Origin: Prochlorococcus marinus str. MIT 9313
Lineage (GTDB): Bacteria; Cyanobacteriota; Cyanobacteriia; PCC-6307; Cyanobiaceae
Length of the DNA stretch: 64,000 nt
Direction: 5' to 3'
Assembly (NCBI RefSeq): GCF_000011485.1
Contig: NC_005071.1
Span: 809,347 to 873,346 of the forward strand
Position numbers and translations under genes: made by a program
Part shown: piece after piece, positions 25,659-34,750 of the stretch
Position numbering within the stretch: the stretch's first letter is position 1
How the letters are laid out: each line of letters opens with the position of its first letter
Notes under the pieces: model-generated
Seen by the model: only the letters and a program-made list of their open reading frames with translations
What the model was told of the DNA's origin: nothing
Databases searched by the model: none

Positions 25659-28052
25659 ATGAAGTTCACGGTCGCTGACCTGCTTGACCAGTTACCCCCC
25701 ACTGGGGGACTGGAGATCAAAAAACTCGAAAAAATTCTCAAGCTCACCACAAAGGCCGATCGCGACGGTCTTGAAACAGCCCTTCAGGCTCTCTTGAAGC
25801 TCGGCATTGTCAACAACGAAGAAGCCGGTGCAATAAAGCGTAGTGATGACGAGTCACTGATTGAAGCTCGTTTGCGCTGCAGCAGTAAAGGATTTTGCTT
25901 TGCCCTAAGAGATGATGGGGGAGACGATATCTATATTCGCGATCATCAGCTCAACCATGCCTGGAACGGAGATCGGGTACTAGTCCGCATCACAAGAGAT
26001 GGGGGACGTCGAAGATCGCCAGAAGGTGGTGTGCAATGCATCCTCGAAAGGAGCACCACCAGCTTGCTTGGTCATGTTGAACGCAAAGATCAAAATATCC
26101 TTGCAATACCTCTTGATGACCGCATCCTTGCAACGATCCAACTGCCAGATGGTGATCAAGCCCATCTGAATGATGGGGAGCAGACAAGCGTGGTGGAGGT
26201 GAAGCTTGATCGCTATCCCATTGCCCAGTTCCCCGCTGAAGGGCATGTAGCACGGTCACTTCCCTTGAATGGAGGCCCCTCAAGTGATCGTGATCTTCTT
26301 CTTACCAAAGCCAACCTTCAAGATCGACCTGCTCCACCACGCAGCAGCCTAAAGACCCCAACGGCTAAACATCGGCAAGATCTGAGCTCGCAACCAGCGT
26401 TGCTACTGCGTAGCTGGCAGGTATCTGATGCGCCACCCCTACCAGCGGTGTATGTGGAGCCCCATGCAGGTGGCACACGTCTGTGGATTCATGCGCCTGC
26501 TGTAGCAGAACGTCTTACTATTGGGAACAACCTGGATCTCTGGCTAAGAGATCGAGCGGAAGCTCTCTGCCTTGGAGAAGTTTGGCATCCCCTACTCGGC
26601 CAAATTCTTTCAAAAGCCTGTTCATTTAAAGTTGGGGAAATCAACGATGCAGTAAGCGTTGCTCTCGACATCTCGGCAGATGGTGAGGTAACTAATTGGC
26701 ATTTCAGCCTTAGTTCAATCAAGCCAGTAGCCGAAATCGGACCTAAGACCCTCACAGCTCTTAGCAACAGAAAACCAAAGGCAAGAACAGTCCCTGCTGC
26801 TCTGAAGCCCGTTAAGGATCACTTAGCCCAACTCGAGACATTAATCTTTTGTGCTCGTACATTGCAAATGGGAGAACAGGCCAGTGGCTCTATAGAGCTT
26901 GATCTGGCTGTTCCAGAACTTCAATGTCTTGGCGACCTCCGCTGGGCAGACCCTGATTCATATCATCATCAATGGGCTCTTCCTCTTGATCAAACTGACC
27001 CCCAATCAGTTTTGAGCCCAATGATTAGAGCTGCTCATCGTGCCTGGGCGCAACATGCCCAGAACTTGCAACTCCCTGGCCTGGTGATTGAGGCTTCAGA
27101 AGCAGACAACAACACCTTGAACGACGTTGCTAAATCAGCATTAGCTCTTGATATTGCCTTGGAACTTGATGAAGAAGGTAGACCTGCTGCCACAGAGCTT
27201 GCAAAAGCATTTTCGACAACAGCCTGTCGAAGAGTGCTGGATCAGCAACTACGCCATGCACTGCCAGAAACTTTGTTAAGACTGGGAATTAATGATAGTC
27301 AGAAAGAGAATGGAAACATTGAATCCGACCATGAAGACACAAAGACAAAGGATTCGAACCTACAATCACCTTGGTGCTGTCCAACTATCCATTACACCGA
27401 TCTTGTTAATCAAGAGATCATAGTGACACTTTTAAGTAACGGTAAAGATCGTCCAAATGTCCGACAAAAGGAAAAAGTGGTTCTGGGGTCCCGTGAATGC
27501 TGGCAACAAATCAAGTGGCCACTATTCAGCACAAGCCAAGCAAAGAACCTAGAAGAAATTTGCAGTAAAAGCCTCGTGCATCGCCTCAACACACTGCGCC
27601 GTCAAGCTGAAGAGCTTCGACAAGACCTGATCGCTATGGTTCAGGCACGTATCGTGGAACCCCTTGTTGGGGAAGAGCATCAGGGGGTGATAAGCGGAGT
27701 GCAGAGTTATGGGTTCTTTGTGGAAATTCCACCTTCTATGGCAGAGGGCCTTGTCCACGTCAGCTCTTTAAATGACGATTGGTACGAATATCGCTCACGT
27801 CAAAACCGATTGGTGGGTCGGAAGAATCGCAAGATCTATCAACTTGGTGATCAAGTAAACGTTAAGGTTGTTAAAGTAGACGCCTTAAGAAACCAAATTG
27901 ACCTCGAAGTCAATGGATCAGCAATAACTGTTGAAGCCAATATGAATGTTAATTCTGATCCAACCAATCAAGCAACAACAACAAAAAAAAGTGAGGTCAA
28001 AGGCAAAATCACCAAGAATAATGAACAACTAGTCAGCTCAAGTGAGGCATAG
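25659..28052 (+). CDS. RNB-family (RNase II/R-like) protein lacking the catalytic aspartates
   Basis: This 797-residue protein has cold-shock-like domains at about residues 60-200, an RNB-like central domain and a C-terminal S1 domain (about 665-760; HQGVISGVQSYGFFVEIP and EGLVHVSSL). In RNase II/R the RNB core begins with an Asp-rich stretch of the DA-DFDDA type. The equivalent place here (about 250-280) reads SDAPPLPAVYVEPHAGGTRL followed by IHAPAVAERL, so the acidic metal ligands are missing. It may bind RNA without degrading it. A Lys/Thr-rich tail follows S1. The next gene starts 3 bp downstream. Confidence 0.85.
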   Translation: MKFTVADLLDQLPPTGGLEIKKLEKILKLTTKADRDGLETALQALLKLGIVNNEEAGAIKRSDDESLIEARLRCSSKGFCFALRDDGGDDIYIRDHQLNHAWNGDRVLVRITRDGGRRRSPEGGVQCILERSTTSLLGHVERKDQNILAIPLDDRILATIQLPDGDQAHLNDGEQTSVVEVKLDRYPIAQFPAEGHVARSLPLNGGPSSDRDLLLTKANLQDRPAPPRSSLKTPTAKHRQDLSSQPALLLRSWQVSDAPPLPAVYVEPHAGGTRLWIHAPAVAERLTIGNNLDLWLRDRAEALCLGEVWHPLLGQILSKACSFKVGEINDAVSVALDISADGEVTNWHFSLSSIKPVAEIGPKTLTALSNRKPKARTVPAALKPVKDHLAQLETLIFCARTLQMGEQASGSIELDLAVPELQCLGDLRWADPDSYHHQWALPLDQTDPQSVLSPMIRAAHRAWAQHAQNLQLPGLVIEASEADNNTLNDVAKSALALDIALELDEEGRPAATELAKAFSTTACRRVLDQQLRHALPETLLRLGINDSQKENGNIESDHEDTKTKDSNLQSPWCCPTIHYTDLVNQEIIVTLLSNGKDRPNVRQKEKVVLGSRECWQQIKWPLFSTSQAKNLEEICSKSLVHRLNTLRRQAEELRQDLIAMVQARIVEPLVGEEHQGVISGVQSYGFFVEIPPSMAEGLVHVSSLNDDWYEYRSRQNRLVGRKNRKIYQLGDQVNVKVVKVDALRNQIDLEVNGSAITVEANMNVNSDPTNQATTTKKSEVKGKITKNNEQLVSSSEA

Positions 28053-28055
28053 TTT

Positions 28056-28664
28056 GTGGATCCCTATGTCCTTGCCGTATCTGGAGCATCAGCTCAACCT
28101 CTAGCTGAAAGATCGCTGCAGCTCTTGCTTGAAAACAACCGTGACGTCCATTTGATTTTCAGCCACGGGGCTCTTCAGGTGTGGAAAGCCGAAAGAGGAA
28201 TTGAAGTTCCAGTGGATCCTTCTGATCAGGAGAAATTCTGGCGCGATCATCTACAAGTAAAAAATGGCAATCTGACATGCCATCGCTGGAATGATCAATC
28301 TGCCTGCATCGCAAGCGGTAGTTTCCGCACCCGCGGGATGGCAATCGTGCCCTGCAGTATGGGCACAATTGGTCGAATCAATGCTGGTGTATCAATCGAT
28401 CTAATCGAGCGTTGTGCAGACGTTCACCTCAAAGAGGGGCGGCCTCTGGTGATTGCGCCAAGGGACATGCCCTGGAGCATCATTCACCTTCGCAACCTCA
28501 CATCACTTGCAGAAGCAGGAGCCAAAATTGCGCCACCAATTCCTGCCTGGTATACAAAACCAAACACAATTGAAGAGATGGTTGATTTTCTTGTTGTGAG
28601 ATTGTTCGACCTCTTTGATGAAAGGCTCGCCCCCATTAACCGCTGGAATGGTCCTTCACAATGA
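28056..28664 (+). CDS. ubiX: flavin prenyltransferase UbiX
   Basis: This 202-residue protein has the N-terminal flavoprotein fold (VLAVSGASAQPLAERSLQLL), the PCSMGTIGRINAGVS segment and RPLVIAPRDMPWSIIHLRNL typical of UbiX/Pad1. It makes prenylated FMN, the cofactor for UbiD decarboxylases in quinone biosynthesis. The start is GTG at 28056, three bases after the RNB gene stop. Its 3' end overlaps the next gene (ATGA). Confidence 0.92.
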   Translation: MDPYVLAVSGASAQPLAERSLQLLLENNRDVHLIFSHGALQVWKAERGIEVPVDPSDQEKFWRDHLQVKNGNLTCHRWNDQSACIASGSFRTRGMAIVPCSMGTIGRINAGVSIDLIERCADVHLKEGRPLVIAPRDMPWSIIHLRNLTSLAEAGAKIAPPIPAWYTKPNTIEEMVDFLVVRLFDLFDERLAPINRWNGPSQ

Positions 28665-29194
28665 CAAGACTGCAAAAGTACTTACTTTTGCCTTGCCTGA
28701 GTCCTCTGCTGGCTGTGGTTGTAGTAGCAGGTTTCAATCTCAACCAACCTGTCAACCTACGGATATTGAATTGGCGATCTCCAAGCTGGACACTAGGTGG
28801 GTGGATGGTCCTTGGCAGCAGCGCAGGGGCAATTTTCGCCCTAACCACAAGTCTCTCCTTACCACTAAGCAGAGACCCCTTACATGATCATTTCCATCAA
28901 GGGGTAAGAGAGGCTTCGCCCAATACCAGCACGACGTGGCAACGAAACTGGCAGGCAGCCAACGATGAACCATCCCAATCAAGACCAAAGCATGATGAGA
29001 ACCCAGAACGGGATTTAAGAGATCCATCTCCCACGGTGGCTGTGCCATTCCGAGTCGTACGAAGATCATCAGTAAGGCGGCAAACGCATGCTGAGAAATC
29101 GCCCCAGCGTCCACCTGTCGAGAGCAACGTTCCACATAGATATTCATCAACAGAAAATGATTCTTGGGGAGATTCACTCAGTGAGGACTGGTAA
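28661..29194 (+). CDS. conserved picocyanobacterial membrane protein, unknown function
   Basis: This 177-residue protein has two membrane segments (about residues 8-28, YLLLPCLSPLLAVVVVAGF, and 44-68, TLGGWMVLGSSAGAIFALTT), then a long polar, Arg/Ser/Pro-rich disordered cytoplasmic tail. The layout is reminiscent of LapA-like small membrane proteins but I cannot assign it. It starts within the ubiX stop (ATGA), so translational coupling is likely. Confidence 0.7.
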   Translation: MTRLQKYLLLPCLSPLLAVVVVAGFNLNQPVNLRILNWRSPSWTLGGWMVLGSSAGAIFALTTSLSLPLSRDPLHDHFHQGVREASPNTSTTWQRNWQAANDEPSQSRPKHDENPERDLRDPSPTVAVPFRVVRRSSVRRQTHAEKSPQRPPVESNVPHRYSSTENDSWGDSLSEDW

Positions 29195-29272
29195 ACCAAT
29201 AGCGCATCGAACTCAACGGATCGTTGAGTTCGTCGCCAAGCTGTATAAAGTTCATTCGTCTGTACTGATCCA

Positions 29273-29782
29273 GTGAACGACAACGACAACCGCGTAAATC
29301 CTAATGCTGATGGTCAAAAGCCAGCTGAACAAAAACCAACTCTAGAGAATCCAGTGAAAACCAACCCCACTGAAGATCAACAGGAGGGAGCAAAGCCCCA
29401 AACCGCCAAACCTCCAGCTGCAAAGGTAGAAGACAAACCTTTTGAGACCTTTATTCGTGATGACTTTCTTCCAAACATAAAACAGGCACTTACTGAAAGA
29501 GGTATGCCACCATCAACTCTTGAGCTGATTCAGGGAGATCGACCAGTTGTCGGTGATCCTTGCTGGATGGTCTGTGGTGAGATCCCCCTCGGTCGTCGCT
29601 TTTGGCTTTGCTTTGCAAGTGATTCAATCGCTTCTAAAAAGACTATTTCTCTAGCTGAGACTGGAACAGAACCAAGTCTCATAGAGCCATTCCTAATTGA
29701 TGAAAAAAAGATGACATTGACTTTATTGCGCTCACGTCTGTTGCAGCGGCTCAATGGTCAGAAATGGTTGACTGCAAACTGA
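29273..29782 (+). CDS. DUF2996 family protein
   Basis: This 169-residue soluble protein begins at a GTG at 29273. A disordered Pro/Lys/Glu/Asn-rich N-terminus (about residues 1-55) is followed by the DUF2996 domain (FETFIRDDFLPNIKQALTE, GDPCWMVCGEIPLGRRFWLC, LTLLRSRLLQRLNGQKWL). The family is cyanobacterial and plastid-associated, without known function. A terminator-like hairpin follows at 29793. Confidence 0.82.
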   Translation: MNDNDNRVNPNADGQKPAEQKPTLENPVKTNPTEDQQEGAKPQTAKPPAAKVEDKPFETFIRDDFLPNIKQALTERGMPPSTLELIQGDRPVVGDPCWMVCGEIPLGRRFWLCFASDSIASKKTISLAETGTEPSLIEPFLIDEKKMTLTLLRSRLLQRLNGQKWLTAN

Positions 29783-29792
29783 GAGACTTATT

Positions 29793-29812
29793 AGCCTGTT
29801 CAGGCTTTTAAA
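29793..29812 (+). terminator. rho-independent terminator candidate after the DUF2996 gene
   Basis: AGCCTG-TT-CAGGCT followed by TTTT lies 10 bases past the stop at 29782. The hairpin is short (6 bp, so the apical pairs probably open), but its position and T-run fit a terminator. Confidence 0.5.
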
Positions 29813-29939
29813 CGTATTTTCGCCGTTTCCGAAGCCACGATGCAGAGAACGAAATAAGCATTTTTTTTGCGGTTCGCCTGGATCGGCGCTGTCCATCTAC
29901 ATATCTACGCAAATTCTCTCCATAATCAACGCAAGCTGC

Positions 29940-29944
29940 AGGAG
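29940..29944 (+). promoter_or_regulatory. Shine-Dalgarno AGGAG supporting a TTG start for tldD
   Basis: AGGAG lies six bases upstream of TTG at 29951. No comparable site precedes the more upstream in-frame TTG at 29867. This decides the start. Confidence 0.6.
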
Positions 29945-29950
29945 AAATGG

Positions 29951-31396
29951 TTGGTCTCGACCTACACCCCAGATCAAAGCCTGGTGCATAAGGCAGAAGC
30001 CTTGAATAGCCACTGGCAACCACAACTGGAATTACTACTAGCGCGTGGTCGAACTGCCGGTGCTGATCTGGTGGAGGTCTACCTGGAGCAAATTGATCAT
30101 CTCAGCGTCCTTGCTGAACAAGACACCATTACCAGTGTCACTCCATCCTTCGGCAGGGGTGCTGGGATCAGGGTGTTCCTGGGCAAACAAGATGGCTTTG
30201 TCAGTACCAATGATCTTTCAGATGCAGGCCTGAAGCATGCATTAGAGCAAGCTCTCAGCATGCTTGGGCTTGAGGTTAATGAGGCTGGTCGCTCATCATT
30301 TAATGGTCTGCCGAACCTTCGTGATTTCGCCATCGATAAGGCCGACTGGCTCAACCAATGCCCAGAGCTGTATGAAGCAAGTGATCGCCTTCTAAATGGA
30401 ACTCAATTGCTTAATCAATATGGAACCCATCTGCAGGTGCGGCGAGGCAGTTATGCCCGCGACTGGCAGGAGGTTCTCGTGGCTGCAAGTGATGGCACCT
30501 TTGGACGCGACATCCGTTTGCATCAGTCCATAGGACTTAATGTCCTTGCTACAGATGGCGAGCACCGCTCAAGCATTGGTCGCCGTTATGGCACATCGGG
30601 ACGTCCAGACGATCTTCGCAAGTGGGATGCCGAAACGAGCGCCAAGGAAGTTTGCGAAAGCGCAGGCACGATGCTTTATGCCGATTACGTGGACGCCGGT
30701 CAAATGCCAGCAGTACTCGCCAACCGCTTTGGTGGTGTGATTTTTCACGAAGCATGTGGGCATTTGCTCGAGACCACTCAGATCGAGCGCGGTACAACAC
30801 CTTTCAGCGAGAAGTTGAACCAATCGATCGCCCATGAAGCTGTAACGGCAATCGATGAGGGGATTACTGATGGGGCCTTCGGTTCCCTGAGCATGGATGA
30901 CGAAGGCATGGAAAGTCAGCGAACGGTATTAATTGAAAACGGTGTGCTCAAGCAATTCATCAGCGATAGAGCCGGTGAGCTCCGTACCGGTCACCAGCGC
31001 ACAGGCAGCGGCCGACGTCAGTCCCACACATTCGCTGCAGCTAGCCGCATGCGCAACACTTATATCGCCGCCGGCCAGCACTCACCGGAACAACTCATCG
31101 CCTCGATCGACCGAGGCCTTTACTGCAAATCAATGGGTGGAGGCAGCGTTGGACCCACAGGTCAATTTAATTTTGCTGTAGAAGAGGGCTATCTGATCGA
31201 GAAAGGCAAGCTCGGCAAACCTGTTAAAGGAGCCACTCTGATTGGCGAAGCAAAGGATGTGATGCCACGGATCTCGATGTGTGCCAAGGATCTTGAGCTG
31301 GCAGCCGGTTTCTGCGGGTCAATAAGCGGTAACATTTTTGTCACCGTAGGGCAGCCTCATATCAAAGTCGATTCAATCACCGTGGGAGGGCGTTGA
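29951..31396 (+). CDS. tldD: TldD-family zinc metalloprotease
   Basis: This TldD-like peptidase has the zinc motif HEACGH near residue 266 ([14 protein letters not shown]), plus [19 protein letters not shown] and the C-terminal glycine-rich [20 protein letters not shown]. With PmbA/TldE it forms a heterodimeric protease that trims peptides. I chose TTG at 29951 because AGGAG at 29940-29944 sits six bases upstream. The frame is open up to a TTG at 29867 but without a site. It is followed directly by the partner gene. Confidence 0.93.
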   Translation: MVSTYTPDQSLVHKAEALNSHWQPQLELLLARGRTAGADLVEVYLEQIDHLSVLAEQDTITSVTPSFGRGAGIRVFLGKQDGFVSTNDLSDAGLKHALEQALSMLGLEVNEAGRSSFNGLPNLRDFAIDKADWLNQCPELYEASDRLLNGTQLLNQYGTHLQVRRGSYARDWQEVLVAASDGTFGRDIRLHQSIGLNVLATDGEHRSSIGRRYGTSGRPDDLRKWDAETSAKEVCESAGTMLYADYVDAGQMPAVLANRFGGVIFHEACGHLLETTQIERGTTPFSEKLNQSIAHEAVTAIDEGITDGAFGSLSMDDEGMESQRTVLIENGVLKQFISDRAGELRTGHQRTGSGRRQSHTFAAASRMRNTYIAAGQHSPEQLIASIDRGLYCKSMGGGSVGPTGQFNFAVEEGYLIEKGKLGKPVKGATLIGEAKDVMPRISMCAKDLELAAGFCGSISGNIFVTVGQPHIKVDSITVGGR

Positions 31397-32784
31397 TGAT
31401 GTCCGAAATACAAGCAGCAAATGCAATCGAACTCGACACTCATTCTCTACGGGATAAACTCAGTCAACTTGCTAGCCGCGAGAGTATCCACCAATGGGAT
31501 TTAGGAGCATCATGCAGCACAGATAGTTCTGTTCAAATTGATCGTGGCGAAGCCAAGCAAATGAAGGGTGCGCAACGCAGCTCAATCACAGTACGTGTAT
31601 GGAACAACAAAGGGCTTGTAGGAATCACAAGCACGTCAGATCTTTCAGAAAAAGGAATAGAGAAAGCGCTTATTGGTGCTCGTCAGGCAAGTGACTTTGG
31701 CAACGCCGATGACGTTCCTGCCTTCTCAACACTCGCTAAATCTCCGTTACCAAAGCTAGAGCGACCTCTAAGACCAGCACAGGGAATTCAACGAATGCTT
31801 GAGGTTCTTAAAGAGGCCGAAGCTGATCTTCTTAGTCGACATCCTGCTATACAGAGCATTCCTTACAACGGTCTAGGAGAAGCAACCTACGAACGAGTTT
31901 ATCTCAATAGCGATGGTGCGCTTCGTCAAATGAAGCGTAGTCAAGCCAGCCTTTACCTTTTTGCCCGCGCAGAAGAAAGTGGACGTAAACCACGCAGTGG
32001 TGGTGCAATTCGCCTTGCTCTAGGTAGTCACGATCTGGATATTGATGGATGTATTGATGAAGCAGCAGAACGAACAATCAGTCATCTTGACTATCAGCCG
32101 ATCGACACTGGGTGTTATCTCGTCTGCTTTACACCAGAGGCTTTCCTAGACTTGATCGGTGCCTTCAGCAGCATGTTCAATGCCAGAGCAGTGCTCGATG
32201 GCGTTAGCCTCAGCCAACGAGAAACAATCGGCAAAAATATCGCCGTTCCATTCTTCTCCCTTCATGATAATGGCCTACATCCTGCACATGTAGGTGCCTC
32301 TAGTTTCGATGGTGAAGGCACACCTACTCAAAAACTTTGCTTAATCAACGGTGGAAGACTTGAGAGTTTCCTGCACTCGGAAGCTACCGCAAGGGCATTT
32401 GGTGTACCACCAACTGGCCATGCCGGACTGGGAGCAAAGGTATCAGTGGGACCCGATTGGTTTGAAGTGAGCAAAACTGAAGGTCAAAACAGTGCAAATA
32501 CTCATCTGCAACACAGCAGGAGTAAAGAAACCTTCGTGTTAATCGAAGGGTTAAATGCTCTACATGCTGGGGTTAAAGCAAGTCAGGGTTCATTCTCTTT
32601 GCCATTTAATGGTTGGTTGGTCATCAAAGGGGAAAGGGTGTCGATCGAAGCAGCGACAGTTGCTGGAGACATCCGTACGCTGTTGAATAGCATTGTGAAT
32701 ATGGAAGCTGAACAGGTAATCACACCTGGTGGGGTATCTCCTCATGTGTGGGTCGAAGGCTTATCAATTACTGGTGAAGCATGA
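31396..32784 (+). CDS. PmbA/TldE-like protease subunit
   Basis: This 462-residue protein is homologous to TldD in fold but lacks the zinc-binding HExxxH. It has the family segments GGAIRLALGSHDLDIDGCID and EGLNALHAGVKASQGSFSLP. It is expected to form the inactive half of the TldD/E protease. The ATG overlaps the tldD stop by one base (TGATG). A second ATG three bases later is possible. Confidence 0.9.
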   Translation: MMSEIQAANAIELDTHSLRDKLSQLASRESIHQWDLGASCSTDSSVQIDRGEAKQMKGAQRSSITVRVWNNKGLVGITSTSDLSEKGIEKALIGARQASDFGNADDVPAFSTLAKSPLPKLERPLRPAQGIQRMLEVLKEAEADLLSRHPAIQSIPYNGLGEATYERVYLNSDGALRQMKRSQASLYLFARAEESGRKPRSGGAIRLALGSHDLDIDGCIDEAAERTISHLDYQPIDTGCYLVCFTPEAFLDLIGAFSSMFNARAVLDGVSLSQRETIGKNIAVPFFSLHDNGLHPAHVGASSFDGEGTPTQKLCLINGGRLESFLHSEATARAFGVPPTGHAGLGAKVSVGPDWFEVSKTEGQNSANTHLQHSRSKETFVLIEGLNALHAGVKASQGSFSLPFNGWLVIKGERVSIEAATVAGDIRTLLNSIVNMEAEQVITPGGVSPHVWVEGLSITGEA

Positions 32785-33815
32785 GGGTGCTGTTCTGGGG
32801 TACCCCCAGCTATGCAGTGCCAACTCTGGATGCCTTAAATGACTCAGGCTATGAAATTGTTGGCGTGGTGAGTCAGCCTGATCGTCGTCGTGGGCGTGGT
32901 AATCAGCAAATGGCGTCACCCGTCAAACAACGAGCAATGGATCAGGGGTTGCGTTTATTCACCCCTGAACGGATTAGGGATGAGGGCGACATTCAAGCAG
33001 AATTAAAATCACTAAAGGCTGATATCTCTGTTGTAGTCGCCTTTGGGCAGCTTCTTCCTTCAACAGTTCTCAATCAACCTCCTCTCGGTTGCTGGAACGG
33101 TCACGCTTCACTGCTACCCCGCTGGCGAGGAGCAGGACCGATTCAATGGAGTTTGCTAAGTGGTGACAGCGTGACAGGCGTTGGAATCATGGCAATGGAA
33201 GAGGGGCTTGATACAGGCCCTGTTTTAGTCCAGGAAAGGGTTGCTATCGGCTTACTCGAAAATGCGAATCAGCTGTCTAATCGTTTGAGCTCTATAACAG
33301 CAAAATTGTTTTTAGAATCAATGCCAAGGATTGCAGCAGCAGGCCCTGGAATCGAATCGGAACGTTGGAAACAATTGGAAGTCATCAAACAGGAAGAGAT
33401 TGAAGGTGACCCGACATATGCCCGAATGCTCTCGAAAAAAGACCACATTCTTGATTGGAATCAATCTGCAATGGATTTGCATCGCAGGGTTATGGGCCTT
33501 TATCCAAACGCATTCAGCAGCTGGAATAACAAAAGGCTGAAAGTACAAGCCACTGAGCCACTTGATGAGGAATTGAAATCCAAGCTTTCGGAAGAAGTAA
33601 GGCCACTGCTTGGACGATGGCAAGATGGAGAACATGAACCAGGAAAGATCCTGGCTTGCGAATCCGATCTGGGCCTAGTCGTAAGTACAAAAACGTGCCC
33701 TTTACTCATTCGACAAGGCCAATTGGAAGGCAAAAGCAAGGCACTTGGAGAGGTGTTAATACAACAATTGCAAGCGACTGTTGGCCAGGGTCTTGGGGTG
33801 GGGTTCAACATCTAA
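32781..33815 (+). CDS. fmt: methionyl-tRNA formyltransferase
   Basis: This 344-residue protein has the formyl-transferase core (VLFWGTPSYAVPTLDAL; GQLLPSTVLNQPPLGCWNGH; SLLPRWRGAGPIQWSLLSGD) and the C-terminal OB-like domain from about residue 215. It formylates initiator Met-tRNA for translation start. The HGSLLPRWRG-type motif carries the catalytic His/Asn region (NGHASLLP). The ATG overlaps the PmbA stop. Confidence 0.95.
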   Translation: MRVLFWGTPSYAVPTLDALNDSGYEIVGVVSQPDRRRGRGNQQMASPVKQRAMDQGLRLFTPERIRDEGDIQAELKSLKADISVVVAFGQLLPSTVLNQPPLGCWNGHASLLPRWRGAGPIQWSLLSGDSVTGVGIMAMEEGLDTGPVLVQERVAIGLLENANQLSNRLSSITAKLFLESMPRIAAAGPGIESERWKQLEVIKQEEIEGDPTYARMLSKKDHILDWNQSAMDLHRRVMGLYPNAFSSWNNKRLKVQATEPLDEELKSKLSEEVRPLLGRWQDGEHEPGKILACESDLGLVVSTKTCPLLIRQGQLEGKSKALGEVLIQQLQATVGQGLGVGFNI

Positions 33816-34018
33816 CACAAGGGTTATCTTTGCCAGATGTCCTCCTTTAGCGAGTTTCAAAAATTGTCATAGGTTCAAACCAGACTTGACCAATCCTGAC
33901 AGGAGCATGCTTAGAAGACCAATGTCAAAAGGCGAAAGGAATAGAGAAATCACAAACAGCGCAGTTATGAGTTGGCGTGGTCAATAATGCCAAGAAAGAC
34001 TCGCTTTAGCCGTTGGTG

Positions 34019-34750
34019 ATGCAGATCCAGGTAAAGTTGTGCCACACAGACCCAAATCGTTGCATTGTGCACGTTTCGGGTTGGGAAGGTGGTGAGCCTC
34101 TAGGAAGTGCCTTAGGAGAGGGACCGACAGCTGAGTCTGCAGAAGACCGAGCCATAGAAAGACTGATCCAACGACTAGCCAACAAGACAAGCCATCTCAA
34201 TGATAGTGATTTAGTTGAGACTCAAGAAACTGATTCAGATTCAAGCACTAATAAAAGATTAATCAGCGTGCCATTCAAAAAAGATGAGCAGAATCATCAA
34301 CCAAATAATATAGAACAATTATCAACATCAGAGCATCAAGTAGAGGCTCTAACAGATCCCGAAGACTGGAGTGATGAATTGGCAGCAATAGATCATGAGC
34401 TACAAAGAATCGGATGGGATAGAGAACAGGAGATGCTTTACCTGCAGAAGTGCTTTGGTCACTCAAGTCGTCATCGCATCACTCGCTACAGTGATTTAAC
34501 TTCATTTCTGAATCAACTAAAAGGATTAAAGCCTGGAGAAGACCCTAATGAGGCTAGCCAACCATTACGCCGCAAAGATCTTTTGAGCCAATGTGATCAA
34601 TTGCTCGAGAAACTTAGATGGACACCAGAGCAAGGCAGAAGATACCTACAAGAGCAACTAAAAGCGAGAAGTCGACAACAATTAAATGATCAACAATTGC
34701 TGAGTTTCAACATGCTTCTAGAAGCAGAGCTGATATCAAATAGGCAATAA
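34019..34750 (+). CDS. hypothetical protein with two helical repeats
   Basis: From the ATG at 34019 this is 243 residues. The N-terminal part (VHVSGWEGGEPLGSALGEGP) looks like a short double-stranded-RNA-binding-like or PUA-like fold. It is followed by an acidic linker rich in Ser/Gln/Asn (about residues 65-115). Two related 50-residue repeats follow (REQEMLYLQKCFGHSSRHRI; PEQGRRYLQEQLKARSRQQL), each with a W or Y-L core, S-R and a downstream L-F-L-L helix. TTG and GTG upstream are alternative starts. No function is known. It is isolated from fmt by about 200 bp. Confidence 0.65.
   Translation: MQIQVKLCHTDPNRCIVHVSGWEGGEPLGSALGEGPTAESAEDRAIERLIQRLANKTSHLNDSDLVETQETDSDSSTNKRLISVPFKKDEQNHQPNNIEQLSTSEHQVEALTDPEDWSDELAAIDHELQRIGWDREQEMLYLQKCFGHSSRHRITRYSDLTSFLNQLKGLKPGEDPNEASQPLRRKDLLSQCDQLLEKLRWTPEQGRRYLQEQLKARSRQQLNDQQLLSFNMLLEAELISNRQ

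Noticed and set aside
33867..33980. minus-strand hydrophobic frame (ALFVISLFLSPFDIGLLSML) between fmt and the repeat protein
   Set aside because: Open for only 37 codons and without a usable start upstream; it could be a one-helix protein remnant but the evidence is too thin.
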